Source: Klebsiella pneumoniae (GTDB lineage Bacteria > Pseudomonadota > Gammaproteobacteria > Steroidobacterales > Steroidobacteraceae). From it: a DNA stretch of 64,000 bases. The stretch is taken from NCBI GenBank assembly GCA_945873095.1, contig CAMCBU010000003.1:107976-171975 (forward strand), written 5' to 3'. The notes under the pieces are model-generated. The model was not told the origin of the DNA and made no database searches. It worked only from the letters and a program-made list of their open reading frames with translations. The position numbers and the translations under genes are program-made. Shown in pieces: positions 34,856-44,011 of this stretch (position 1 is its first letter; every line of letters begins with the position of its first letter).

Positions 34856-36874
34856 TTACAGCGGGCTTCCATCCTCTCGGCTGATCGCGACGACCGCCGA
34901 CCGAGCAGGCAGGCCTTCGCCGTCTGGCCAATGACTGGCCGGCGCATCGACCGAGCCGCCTTCGCCCGGGTGCTGGATCGCGAGAAACAGGGTGCGTCCA
35001 TCGGGTGTGAACTCGCAACCGCAAATCTCAGCGCCCACCGGAGCGCTCACGACTTGCCGTAAGTAGCCGCGCTCGGGTCCGCTGGTGGGGACCACGTAGC
35101 ACCCGTTGTTCCCGATCAAGCCTGTGTCGGCATCCGTCACGACCCACAGTCGTCCGGTGGGATCAAAACCGAGATTGTCCGGACACGCGATGGGGCTGAC
35201 TTTCGATCGATCGGCAAACCCCGCGTAGTAAAGGTCTTCGCGAGCCAATGCGCCGGCGGCGAGTGCATCCGTGTCGGTCAGGAACTTCGCTTGAGTATTG
35301 CGCGGGTCGCCGGCAAGCAGGAACAGATTCCATGCGAAACGCGTACTCGCGGCGTCCGAATCATCCTCACTCAATTCGACGATGTGACCGAAGTCGTTCC
35401 GGGGCCGCGGGTTGGCGGCATTCGGTCCGAAATCGACGGTGCGACCGTTGAATAACTTGTTCGCGGTTTGACGCTCATCGTTCTTGGTCAGGGCCATATA
35501 AACCCGACCGGTGATCGGATTGGGCTCGACGTCCTCGGGGCGGTCCATCGGCGTCGCACCAAGCAGATCGGCAGCGGCGCGACATTTGATCACCACCTCG
35601 GCCTGACTCGAAAAACCGTTACGCGAGTTCAGGGGACCGTTCTCATCGTGCACCAGCGGCAACCATGTGCCCCGACCTGAGGCGTCGAAGCGAGCGACGT
35701 ACAAAGTGCCATGGTCGAGCAGATCGAGATTGGCGGCTCGATCGCGTGGGTTGTAGCGATCTCGACTGACAAACTTGTAGACATACTCGAACTTGGCATC
35801 GTCACCCATGTAGGCTGCGACGCGGCCGTCTCGAGTCAAGATCGTGTTGGCACCTTCGTGACAGAAGCGGCCGAGTGCAGTGCGCTTCTTTGGTGGCGCT
35901 GTCGGCTGTTGCGGATCGATCTCGACGATCCAGCCGTGGCGCAGCGGTTCACGAGGCTCTTGGCGCACATCGAAGCGAGCATCGATAAGATCCCATCCGT
36001 AGGCAGAGCGCTCGCGTAGCGGCCAACGCCGGTGTGCCTCGACCGTGGCATTATCTCTGGCATTATCTTGGGTGCTGTCAGCCCAAGATTTAGCCGCACC
36101 AAAATAATCTTGGATATTTTCTTCTGCGGTGAGATACGTGCCCCAAGGGGTCTTTCCGCCAGCGCAGTTCGCAAAAGTTCCCAACGCCACGGTACCGTTC
36201 GGGTCGGCATTGGTGCGCATCAGCTCATGGCCCCTGGCGGGGCCACGTATCTGCATCGGAGTGTTGGCGGTGATGCGTCGGGTGAGCGGACCGTCGCTGA
36301 TGGTTCGCCAACCGTGCGGCGCTTTTTCGAGCTGGACGACACTGACTCCGTGAGCCGCCTGCATCCACGCGACGGCCTGCGGATGATCTTTGAGCCAAGC
36401 TTGCCGGGCTTCGGCACGATTCGGCCCGGCGTTGGGCCACTCTGCGAACGATAGCTCGGCCATGACGTATTCATGGTTGACGCAAAGCACGCCGGTTGTC
36501 GCGCTGCTGCCGGTCGGGAAAAAGGCGAGGGCGTCGTTGTTCGTGCCGAAAAGCTTTTCTTGGCGCTTGCCGGCCTCCGAGTCGAGCCAAGCGAGCGATT
36601 GCATGGTCTTGCCATCGATAGGCGCCACATCTTTGAACAAGGCATCGCCGGATCGAATCAGGAGATCACTGCGAAAGCCTGCAGCCAACGTGAGCGTATC
36701 CGCACGGGTGGGTTCGATTGCCGTGGTGACCGCTTTCTGCACCAGAGTCGTCGCATGCGATGCGAACGACAGTGTTGGTAACGCCGAGAGGCTAGTGACG
36801 AGGCCGGCGCTCGCTACGAAGCTACGACGGGACAGACGCTGTTCTAGTATCGAACCAAAGTATTCCGCACTCAT
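34856..36874 (-). CDS. PhoX family (DUF839) Tat-exported phosphatase
   Basis: This 672-residue protein has a twin-arginine signal (SRRSFVASAGLVTSLSALP), so it is exported folded. The body matches the PhoX/DUF839 family: VLCVNHEY, ELMRTNADPNGT, GTFANCAGGKTPWGTYLTAEEN, and near the end FDPTGRLWVVTDAD and ATPDGRTLF-like repeats of the beta-propeller. PhoX enzymes are Ca/Fe-dependent alkaline phosphatases that release phosphate from organic esters. I find no clear Pho box in the roughly 70 bases upstream. It lies between the cNMP-binding-protein gene and the dehydrogenase gene on the same strand. Confidence 0.9.
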   Translation of the reverse strand: MSAEYFGSILEQRLSRRSFVASAGLVTSLSALPTLSFASHATTLVQKAVTTAIEPTRADTLTLAAGFRSDLLIRSGDALFKDVAPIDGKTMQSLAWLDSEAGKRQEKLFGTNNDALAFFPTGSSATTGVLCVNHEYVMAELSFAEWPNAGPNRAEARQAWLKDHPQAVAWMQAAHGVSVVQLEKAPHGWRTISDGPLTRRITANTPMQIRGPARGHELMRTNADPNGTVALGTFANCAGGKTPWGTYLTAEENIQDYFGAAKSWADSTQDNARDNATVEAHRRWPLRERSAYGWDLIDARFDVRQEPREPLRHGWIVEIDPQQPTAPPKKRTALGRFCHEGANTILTRDGRVAAYMGDDAKFEYVYKFVSRDRYNPRDRAANLDLLDHGTLYVARFDASGRGTWLPLVHDENGPLNSRNGFSSQAEVVIKCRAAADLLGATPMDRPEDVEPNPITGRVYMALTKNDERQTANKLFNGRTVDFGPNAANPRPRNDFGHIVELSEDDSDAASTRFAWNLFLLAGDPRNTQAKFLTDTDALAAGALAREDLYYAGFADRSKVSPIACPDNLGFDPTGRLWVVTDADTGLIGNNGCYVVPTSGPERGYLRQVVSAPVGAEICGCEFTPDGRTLFLAIQHPGEGGSVDAPASHWPDGEGLPARSAVVAISREDGSPL

Positions 36875-36941
36875 GCCTCTATTCTACCCGCAATGCGAGG
36901 CGAGTTTGATGGGGGCCAGAGTTTCTCTCTACAACTTTTTC

Positions 36942-37442
36942 CTAGAGCTTCTCGTTGTAGTTACGCAAGCGTTTCGACAAGATCCGCGCGATGTTGCGAT
37001 AGATCACGATAGCCGCTTCGAGTGACAGATCAATGTCATTTTTTTGAAACATCAAGGCGACGGCGTTCGAGGTCGCGAGGACCCGTGCGGATCGTGTACC
37101 GCCATCCACGAGAGCCATCTCGCCGAAAGTGTCGCCGGGGCGCAGGTCCGAGAGCGGTTGCCATCCCGTCTCGGTACGTTTCTCGATGGTTGCGCTGCCA
37201 GCGATGAAGACGAAGAAAGTCTGCCCCGCGTCCCCCTCATCGAAAAAGACCTGATTGACGCCGCGCTCGACCCGACTCGCGTTGGCCAAAAGGGCGATCA
37301 GCTCCAATCGACCGATACCGGCAAAGACCGGTACCGCGCTGATGACGCGCAACAAAGTTTCATCGACTTTGACCAAGTGGACCCCCTCGCGGCGAGCGGC
37401 GGATGTCAGCGTACCCATTTTTTTCGCGTTGATTGTATTCAT
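36942..37442 (-). CDS. Stand-alone cyclic-nucleotide-binding domain protein
   Basis: The 166-residue protein starts at the ATG at 37442 (MNTINAKKMG). It is a single cNMP-binding domain with the strand pattern of CAP/CRP sensor domains: VFFDEGDAGQTFFVFIAGSA, then FGEMALVDGGTRSARV, the phosphate-binding cassette with its conserved Glu and Arg. There is no DNA-binding helix-turn-helix, so it is a receiver rather than a classic CRP regulator. It is transcribed divergently from a class III cyclase, an obvious candidate source of its ligand. Confidence 0.88.
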   Translation of the reverse strand: MNTINAKKMGTLTSAARREGVHLVKVDETLLRVISAVPVFAGIGRLELIALLANASRVERGVNQVFFDEGDAGQTFFVFIAGSATIEKRTETGWQPLSDLRPGDTFGEMALVDGGTRSARVLATSNAVALMFQKNDIDLSLEAAIVIYRNIARILSKRLRNYNEKL

Positions 37443-37512
37443 AATGGAGCGGTCGGGCACCGTCCCATGACGCATGGGTCTGTCCGCATCCGATCAAAAA
37501 GGGGAGTCCAAC
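37443..37512. promoter_or_regulatory. Divergent region between the cNMP-binding gene and a cyclase gene, with a small inverted repeat
   Basis: These 70 bases hold the control signals of both genes. A 5-base inverted repeat CCCAT-GACGC-ATGGG lies at 37464-37478 and extends to GTCCCAT/ATGGGTC with one mismatch; it could be an operator. GGGGAG at 37501-37506 is the ribosome binding site of the cyclase, 6 bases before its ATG. I see no match to the CRP consensus TGTGA-N6-TCACA. Confidence 0.35.
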
Positions 37513-38598
37513 ATGAATTCCTTACAAGTCGCCCACGTACGCATCCAAGGGAACGAGTTCGTCTTCGTGCCGTTTTCGCCGCTGATGGCGAGTGTTGCCG
37601 CGGGCGATCAACAAAACCTCTTGATGCAAATGCGGGAAATCTGTCGCGGCTTCGGCCTCAGCGGCGAGGTGGTCGTGGTTTGGCAGGGCCCGAGTGGTCT
37701 CGGCTATCTCGCCGACAGTCGTTACCACGGTGTTTTGTCAAAAGTCTTGAACATGACCGTGGTGCGCTCGAACCTCAACAAAAAGGTGTCGTCACCCGCC
37801 ATCGTCGGACTGTTGGCCCAGGTTGCGCTCGATCCTTTCGGTGCCGCGCCGGCCGCCACCCCAGCGCCCTCGTCCGCACCCGTTGCACGTGCAACCCAAG
37901 CGGCGCCGAGCCATGCGACCGCCGACGAGCACCGCTCGATGCCCGGGATTCACGCCGGTGCGCGCAAAGCAACCAGCAATCGGGTCGTGACCATGCTCTT
38001 CACTGATCTCGTCGGCTCCACCAAACTCAAGCAGGAGTATGGCGACGCGCAAGCGATGCAACTCGTGCGACAGCATCACGATCTCGTTCGAAACATTCTC
38101 GCGTCGACCGCGACTGGCGAGGAAGTTTCCACATCCGGCGACTCTTTCTTCATCGCCTTCGCCACGCCGTCGGAGGCGGTGACGTTTGCGCTGCGAATGC
38201 AAAGTCGTGTCGAGGATATGAACGAAGCCGAAGGCACCAACATTCAGGATCGTGTCGGCATCCACGTCGGCGAGGTTTACGCCGATAACGCCAAGGTGGC
38301 AGGCAAGACCTTCGACTTCAACGGCATTCAAGTCGATACGGCCGCTCGCATCATGTCGCTCGCGCAAGGTAAGCAAATCCTCATGTCTCGATTCGCTTAC
38401 GAAAACGCCTTCCAAATGCTCAACGGCTATGAAATCGATGGGATTCCGGAGATTGAGTGGCGCAACCACGGTCTGTATGAAGTCAAAGGCGTCGAGGATG
38501 CCGTCGAAATTTGCGAAGTCGGCGAACCGGGTTTCGCACCACTCAAGCCGCCACCGGATTCCGAAAAGGCGAAACGCGCGAGTGGCGGCCGGCGCTAA
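37513..38598 (+). CDS. Class III adenylate/guanylate cyclase with novel N-terminal domain
   Basis: The 361-residue protein starts at the ATG at 37513, after a good ribosome binding site. Residues 1-110 form an unrecognised alpha/beta domain, 111-150 an Ala/Pro-rich linker, and 155-345 a class III cyclase homology domain. Both metal aspartates are present: Asp165 in FTDLVGST and Asp210 in SGDSFF. Substrate specificity (ATP or GTP) cannot be settled by eye. No membrane segment is seen, so it is cytoplasmic. It sits divergently to a cNMP-binding protein and converges with a four-base overlap on the HD-like gene. Confidence 0.87.
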   Translation: MNSLQVAHVRIQGNEFVFVPFSPLMASVAAGDQQNLLMQMREICRGFGLSGEVVVVWQGPSGLGYLADSRYHGVLSKVLNMTVVRSNLNKKVSSPAIVGLLAQVALDPFGAAPAATPAPSSAPVARATQAAPSHATADEHRSMPGIHAGARKATSNRVVTMLFTDLVGSTKLKQEYGDAQAMQLVRQHHDLVRNILASTATGEEVSTSGDSFFIAFATPSEAVTFALRMQSRVEDMNEAEGTNIQDRVGIHVGEVYADNAKVAGKTFDFNGIQVDTAARIMSLAQGKQILMSRFAYENAFQMLNGYEIDGIPEIEWRNHGLYEVKGVEDAVEICEVGEPGFAPLKPPPDSEKAKRASGGRR

Positions 38599-39845
38599 AG
38601 CAGCATGGCACGCGCAAGTTCGCGTGCGCGCGATTGCGTGTCGATCGAGAACTGTTCGAGCAGACGATGGCTGACGGGCGCACCGAGCTCAAGGGCGTTG
38701 GTGTAAGCGCGGATATCATCTCGATGCAGTTGCTGTGAGAGCTGGTGCGATAAGGGCGACTGCCGTACGTCAAACTCGATCTTGCCGGCGGAGCCGGCAG
38801 CCAAAACATCAAGGGCCGACATGCCACTAGCTGCCGCCGTTATGCGCAGCGTGGTTTTCAGACGCGTGGGTCTGAACGCTCCGAGTCCAGCGCTGTCGGC
38901 AGATTCAATCAAAGAAATCGCTAAAAGCTTCGCATGCATGACATCGGCGATGACCTTGAGATTGCGTGTCGTCGCCTCGAGTCTGTGTTGATGGTCCGAC
39001 TGAATCGGTTCGCCATCGTACTGCCGGAAAATCACGGGCGCCGAGAGCGACGACAAGAATCGCGTCATTTTCTGCAGCGTTTGGCGATAACTGGCGATCG
39101 CAACCGAACCACCGGCTCGCAGTTCGATCGACGACTCGTACATCAAACCCCAAGTGTCATCTAGGAAAGCGACCAAATCCGCTTCGCCGAAACTGCGGAC
39201 ATCCCGATTGGCAATGCGGATCGCCCGTCGCACATGCGAGCGCATATCCGACTCGCCAATCTGCGATCGGTGACGGTGATTGATATCCATCAACGCAGAA
39301 ATATACGAGGCTGCCAGCAGGTGCGGATCTTTACGGAACGGAACCGTCGCCTCTATTCCGAGCGAAACCGCTGCGAGGTGTTCGGCATCCAACACGGCGT
39401 GCAAGGCCTTGCAGGTGATGAGCGCGCTCAAAAACTCGTTCTGCCCTGCGAAGGGCGACAACACTTGCGTGTCGGAGAAGCCGAAGCAACGCTTGACGAT
39501 GTCGAAGACCGGATCCCGCCGAGCTGCCGCCGAGTCGAGCAGCGTGAATTCGCCGCGGGCATTTCTGTCCACCAAGTCGGCAAGGTAATGTTCGCTATCA
39601 GGCGGCAAACCACCGTCGACTCCTGCTTGGACGATGTCGTGGAACAGGCCGATCAAGGCATCGAGCGGATCATTCGATTCGGCCACCATCAAGGCGTGCG
39701 CGAGGTCATGGTAATGGCGCGACGGCAATTGCATCGAGCGATCGACGAGCGCGACTAGCGTCTCGAGATGCGTTGCACTGCACTGCGGCGCGAGATGGCC
39801 GAGCGCCCATCGCAACAACGGTCGACAGGTCAGTGCTTCACTCAT
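38595..39845 (-). CDS. HD-domain metal-dependent phosphohydrolase-like protein
   Basis: The protein has 416 residues from the ATG at 39845. The N-terminal 100 residues hold HYHDLAHALMV (His44, His46, Asp47, His50) and LIGLFHDIV (His69, Asp70), matching the spacing of HD-superfamily metal ligands. The remainder is helical and unrecognised. HD proteins hydrolyse phosphoester bonds, including cyclic nucleotides, so a role in removing the signal made by the neighbouring cyclases is attractive but unproven. The start overlaps the stop of the GAF-PAS cyclase gene. Confidence 0.65.
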   Translation of the reverse strand: MSEALTCRPLLRWALGHLAPQCSATHLETLVALVDRSMQLPSRHYHDLAHALMVAESNDPLDALIGLFHDIVQAGVDGGLPPDSEHYLADLVDRNARGEFTLLDSAAARRDPVFDIVKRCFGFSDTQVLSPFAGQNEFLSALITCKALHAVLDAEHLAAVSLGIEATVPFRKDPHLLAASYISALMDINHRHRSQIGESDMRSHVRRAIRIANRDVRSFGEADLVAFLDDTWGLMYESSIELRAGGSVAIASYRQTLQKMTRFLSSLSAPVIFRQYDGEPIQSDHQHRLEATTRNLKVIADVMHAKLLAISLIESADSAGLGAFRPTRLKTTLRITAAASGMSALDVLAAGSAGKIEFDVRQSPLSHQLSQQLHRDDIRAYTNALELGAPVSHRLLEQFSIDTQSRARELARAMLL

Positions 39846-42136
39846 TTCTCTTTCATGACCCAAACGCCATTCCACTCTCCAGTTGGCGGATGCGCTTCGA
39901 GATAACGACAACGATCGATATAGGTCTGCGACAGATGATCTTCAGGATTCAACTTTAGGCAAAGTCCGAAGCCGGCCTTGGCTTTTTCCCAGTCGCCTGC
40001 GCGGTATGCCTGCATAGCGTCGCCAAAACGAGTCATGACATCGATCATGTTCGGGAAGGTCTTGTTGTCGTGGTAATCCAGAACTTCGTAAACGCGCACC
40101 GGCTGTGTTTTGCCCTTGACGACCACGAGATCGATGTCGCGATAGCGATAGGTACCCTTCAACTTCAGAATAGTCGATTCGCTCGCCAAAATATGTGCCG
40201 AGTACGCTTTGCATGCGCTCTCCAGCCGTGCGGCGAGATTCACACCGTCGCCGATGACGGTGTAGTCCATACGCCTCGGTGAGCCGATGTTGCCCGAAAC
40301 GACGGTATCGGTATTCAAGCCGATCCCCATATCCACCGTCTTCAGTCCCTTTTCGCGACGAATCGCGTTCCAGTCCCACATTTCGCGAATCATGGAGATG
40401 GCCGCTTTCATTGCGCGATCGGGGTCGTCCTCATGCGGCGCCGGCAGACCGAAGCACGCCATGATGGCATCGCCGATGAACTTGTCGAGCATGCCGCCTT
40501 GGCGATTGATGCACTCGACCATCAACGTAAAATACTCGTTGAGGAACGAAACGGTGCCCTGCGCGCCGTATTCCTCGGTGATCGTCGTGAAGCCGCGCAC
40601 GTCGGTAAACATGATGGTGGCTTCCTTGTTCGCACCGCCGAGCAGGTCGGAGCCGCCACCCTCGAGCATCTGGGCGGCGATAGCCGGATCCATGTAGCGA
40701 GACATCGTCGACTTCATACGCTTTTCCGAGCTGATGTCCTCAAACATCAGCATCGCGCCGAGTTCTTTGTCGTTATCCGCCGCACGCAGCGGCATGACGC
40801 TCGCGTTGACCGATCTCTCTGCGCTGCAGAGCGTCAACTGCGCATCGGGGAAATAGCCGCTTTCGCCCGTTGCTTTGGCAGACGCGATGCTGTCATTGAG
40901 CCAACCACTGCTTTGTCCGAGCAAGTCGACGAGGGGTTTGCCGATGACGTCGCCGCTCTTGGCGTTCCAGATTTTCAGTCCGGCGGAGTTGCAGGTGACG
41001 ACCTTGCCGGCTGCATCGAGCGTGATCACGCCGTTGGACATGCTTTGCAGGATACTGTCGTTATAACTTTTGACACGCTGCACATCATCGAAGAGTTTCG
41101 AGTTCTCGAGCGCGATGGCAACCTGTGCCGTAAATGCCTTCAAACGCTGTTCGTCCTCTTGCGTGAAGACGCCAGTCTCTTTATTGAGAACTTGTGTGAC
41201 ACCGATGATCACGCCATGCTTGTTGAGAATCGGCACACACAAGATCGAGCGCGTAAAAAAGCCGGTCTGACGGTCGAACGAGGGATTGAAACGCAGATCC
41301 GCGTAGGCGTGCGGGATATTCAGCGATTGACCGCTCGTGAAAACCTCGCCCGCAATGCCCAAGTGCGAGGGAAATCGAATTTCGGCGATCTCGCCGCCAG
41401 CTGAGACGCGTGAGAAGAGCGTCTTGGTGGTCGAATCGTACATGAAAATCGTCGCGCGCTCGGCTCGCAGCATCTTGGTCGTTTCGGCTACGACTCGCTG
41501 CAACAGACGAGCTAAGTCGAATTCTTGATTGATCTCGGATACGAGACCGATGAACTTCATTTCCTTCTGACGAAGTCTTTCGGTGTGTTCGACGAAATGG
41601 AGGCTGCTCAGCGCGACGGCCGATTGTGCAGTCATGTCCTGCAGCAACTCGAGATCATCTTCGGTGAAAGATCCCGTGTTCTTGTTCAGGCATTGCATGG
41701 CTCCGATGAGCTCGCCCGAGGCGAGCCGAATCGGCACGCAGATGATGTTGCGCGTCTTGTAGCCCGTCCAATCATCGACTTGACGGTTGAACCGTGGGTC
41801 CGAGTAAGGGTCGTGGGTGATGACCGCTTCACCGGTCTGAAAAACGTGCCCCGCAAATCCGGAGGTGTTCAGTATGCGAATTTCTCGCACGAGATCGCCC
41901 TGCGCCACTCGAGAGTACAACTCACCGGTCTCCGAGTCGTTCAGGAACAACGTGCCGCGATCACAATCGAGTGCGCGTGCAGTGATGTCGACCAGTGTAC
42001 GCAACACGCTCACGAGGTCGTTTGCCGCAGCACAACGTGCGGAGACTTCGAGCAGCGTTTCAGCCCGCCGCAAGGCGACCGACTTGGAGAGCTTTTTCTT
42101 GCGCGTCGCTTTGCGTTTTTGAATTTCGGTATTCAC
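39842..42136 (-). CDS. GAF-GAF-PAS class III adenylate/guanylate cyclase
   Basis: This 764-residue cytoplasmic signalling enzyme starts at a GTG at 42136. Domains in order: GAF 1 (about 29-185, RNIICVPIRLASGELIGAM), GAF 2 (about 215-355, RSILCVPILNKHGVIIGV), PAS (about 368-475, DSILQSMSNGVITLDAAG), cyclase homology domain (about 500-690) with metal aspartates in MFTDVRGFT and FIGDAIMACFG and GDGVNLAARLE, then a short TPR-like C-terminus (YRAGDWEKAKAGFGLCLKLNPED). GAF domains often bind cyclic nucleotides or haem/bilins, so feedback or redox sensing is plausible. It is coupled to the coiled-coil protein upstream and the HD-like gene downstream by overlaps. Confidence 0.93.
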   Translation of the reverse strand: MNTEIQKRKATRKKKLSKSVALRRAETLLEVSARCAAANDLVSVLRTLVDITARALDCDRGTLFLNDSETGELYSRVAQGDLVREIRILNTSGFAGHVFQTGEAVITHDPYSDPRFNRQVDDWTGYKTRNIICVPIRLASGELIGAMQCLNKNTGSFTEDDLELLQDMTAQSAVALSSLHFVEHTERLRQKEMKFIGLVSEINQEFDLARLLQRVVAETTKMLRAERATIFMYDSTTKTLFSRVSAGGEIAEIRFPSHLGIAGEVFTSGQSLNIPHAYADLRFNPSFDRQTGFFTRSILCVPILNKHGVIIGVTQVLNKETGVFTQEDEQRLKAFTAQVAIALENSKLFDDVQRVKSYNDSILQSMSNGVITLDAAGKVVTCNSAGLKIWNAKSGDVIGKPLVDLLGQSSGWLNDSIASAKATGESGYFPDAQLTLCSAERSVNASVMPLRAADNDKELGAMLMFEDISSEKRMKSTMSRYMDPAIAAQMLEGGGSDLLGGANKEATIMFTDVRGFTTITEEYGAQGTVSFLNEYFTLMVECINRQGGMLDKFIGDAIMACFGLPAPHEDDPDRAMKAAISMIREMWDWNAIRREKGLKTVDMGIGLNTDTVVSGNIGSPRRMDYTVIGDGVNLAARLESACKAYSAHILASESTILKLKGTYRYRDIDLVVVKGKTQPVRVYEVLDYHDNKTFPNMIDVMTRFGDAMQAYRAGDWEKAKAGFGLCLKLNPEDHLSQTYIDRCRYLEAHPPTGEWNGVWVMKEK

Positions 42137-42582
42137 GTGGGTTTTTCCAGTTCGAGTCGGAGCAGCTTGACCTGCTCCATGAGGTGAGTTCGTTCCGATG
42201 CAAAGCCCGACTCCTGCCGCGTCAGGGCCGCTTGGTGGGCCACTCGCAGACCATCCATTTCGATACGCATTGAGTCGATGGTGTCGCGCAGCTGCTTTGC
42301 TTCAGCGGCGCCACGCGCTCTCTCGGCCTGGGTTTCGGCGCGACCTTGGGCAGCCGTATCCTCGAGGTTGCGCCGAAGGCTATCGATGGTTTTGCGAAGC
42401 TCGGAAATTTGGTTCGCAAAGTGCGTCTCGGTGGCTTGCACATTGGCGCGCCCGACTGCCGCGGCGTTCTCAAGCTCGGCACGCAAGCTGGCAACCGTAT
42501 CTTGCAGTTGAAGGTGGATGGCTCGCAGTGACGACAACTCGGCATGCGCTTGCTCAGCGGGGTTGGTCGGCGTCAGTTCCAT
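42133..42582 (-). CDS. Coiled-coil protein
   Basis: The 149-residue protein is almost entirely alpha-helical with heptad-like Leu/Ile/Val spacing (LSSLRAIHLQLQDTVASLRAEL; ELRKTIDSLRRNLED). It lacks a signal peptide or membrane segment, so it is probably a cytoplasmic dimer. No family assigned. Its stop overlaps the GTG of the GAF-PAS cyclase gene, suggesting an accessory or scaffold role with that enzyme. It starts 10 bases after the glgA stop. Confidence 0.65.
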   Translation of the reverse strand: MELTPTNPAEQAHAELSSLRAIHLQLQDTVASLRAELENAAAVGRANVQATETHFANQISELRKTIDSLRRNLEDTAAQGRAETQAERARGAAEAKQLRDTIDSMRIEMDGLRVAHQAALTRQESGFASERTHLMEQVKLLRLELEKPT

Positions 42583-42592
42583 ATCAACACAT

Positions 42593-44011
42593 CTATCCTT
42601 GCAGTTCTCGATACAGACGAAGATATTCGTACGCCGAACTTTCCCATCCGAAATTTTGACTCATTGAAGTCATCATCATCTGCCGCCAGCGAGCGCGATC
42701 ATGATGTACGTGTACAACGTGTTGGATCACGTCGGACAACGACGTGAAGTGTTCATCGAACGTGAACCCGGAGTGATGATCGACGGTATCAGCCAAGCCA
42801 CCAACGGATTGAACGACCGGCAAGGTGCCGTAGCGTTTGGCGTAGAGTTGCGTCAGACCGCAGGGTTCGTGGCGCGAGGGCATCAGCAACGCATCACCAC
42901 CGGCCATCGCCAAGTGTGCGAGCGGTTCGGAATAGCCGATGTGGACACCGACTTGCCGAGGGAAGCGATGCTGCAGCTGCCGGAACTGCCACTCGAGGTT
43001 GCCATCACCGCTGCCGACCATCACGAGTTGGGCGCCTGCTGCGACCAGCGTCTCGGTCGCGTTGACGACCATATCGAGGCCCTTCTGCCAATTCAGTCGA
43101 CTGACAACGATGAAGACGGGTCCCGTGGAGTCATCCGCCAGCGCAAAATGTTGACGAAGTCGCGATTGGCAGATGAGCTTGCCCGACAAGTCGTGCTGAT
43201 CATACGGGGCGGGCAGATGCGTATCGTGGCGCGGATCCCATGTTCCATAATCAACCCCGTTGAGAATGCCGACCAAACGGTCATCGCGCGATCGAACGAT
43301 CGCATCGAGCCCGCCGCCGTGTTTACCGAGGCTGATTTCTTCTGCGTAAGTCGGACTGACGGTCGTGACACGATGGGCGAGCAACATTCCCGCTTTGAGA
43401 AAACATAAATCACCAAAGAATTCGAGCGGACCGTAGGGCGCGGCCAACCAATGCGCGAGCCCGAGTCGTCCGTAGTCATGAGGTGGAAAGCGGCCCGGAT
43501 AGTCGATGTTATGGATCGTGAAAACGGTTTTGACGGGCGGCCATGTTTCAGCGAGGTAGGCGTGGGCGAGTGCGGGGTGCCAGTCGTGAACGTGCAGCAC
43601 ATCCGGGCGCCATTGCCGATCGAGCTCGCCGCCGGCGAGTTTGGCTGCCGCCCAACCTAGCATGGCGAAGCGCAGTAGATTGTCACTCCAGTCGCCGCCG
43701 TTCGGGTGCGAGTAGGGATTGCCAGGGCGTTGAAACAGCGCGGGTGCATCGACCACATAAACAGCGGTCTTACGGCCTGGAAGAAATCCGTACAAGACGC
43801 GCATCGTTGCCGTACCGAAGAGACCGGCGACCTCGTAAACCGGCGTCGCGGCTTCCAACGCTGCCATGATCGCCGGAAACCCGGGAACCACGGTGCGCGC
43901 ATCGACGCCAATCTCGCCCAGCGCCTCGGGTAGAGCCGCGGCGACATCCGCAAGTCCGCCGGTTTTCACCCACGGAAACAATTCGGTCGTGGCGTGGAGT
44001 ACGCGAGTCAT
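42593..44011 (-). CDS. glgA: Glycogen synthase GlgA
   Basis: This 472-residue GT5 glycosyltransferase adds glucose from ADP-glucose to the non-reducing end of alpha-1,4-glucan. The ADP-glucose-binding motif KTGGLADV is at residues 16-23. The C-terminal domain has SRLNWQKGLD and MPSRHEPCGLTQLYAKRYG, with the conserved catalytic-site Glu. Length is normal for bacterial GlgA. It is coupled to glgC by an ATGA overlap, so the pair forms the core of glycogen synthesis. No glgB or glgP is present in the window. Confidence 0.94.
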   Translation of the reverse strand: MTRVLHATTELFPWVKTGGLADVAAALPEALGEIGVDARTVVPGFPAIMAALEAATPVYEVAGLFGTATMRVLYGFLPGRKTAVYVVDAPALFQRPGNPYSHPNGGDWSDNLLRFAMLGWAAAKLAGGELDRQWRPDVLHVHDWHPALAHAYLAETWPPVKTVFTIHNIDYPGRFPPHDYGRLGLAHWLAAPYGPLEFFGDLCFLKAGMLLAHRVTTVSPTYAEEISLGKHGGGLDAIVRSRDDRLVGILNGVDYGTWDPRHDTHLPAPYDQHDLSGKLICQSRLRQHFALADDSTGPVFIVVSRLNWQKGLDMVVNATETLVAAGAQLVMVGSGDGNLEWQFRQLQHRFPRQVGVHIGYSEPLAHLAMAGGDALLMPSRHEPCGLTQLYAKRYGTLPVVQSVGGLADTVDHHSGFTFDEHFTSLSDVIQHVVHVHHDRARWRQMMMTSMSQNFGWESSAYEYLRLYRELQG

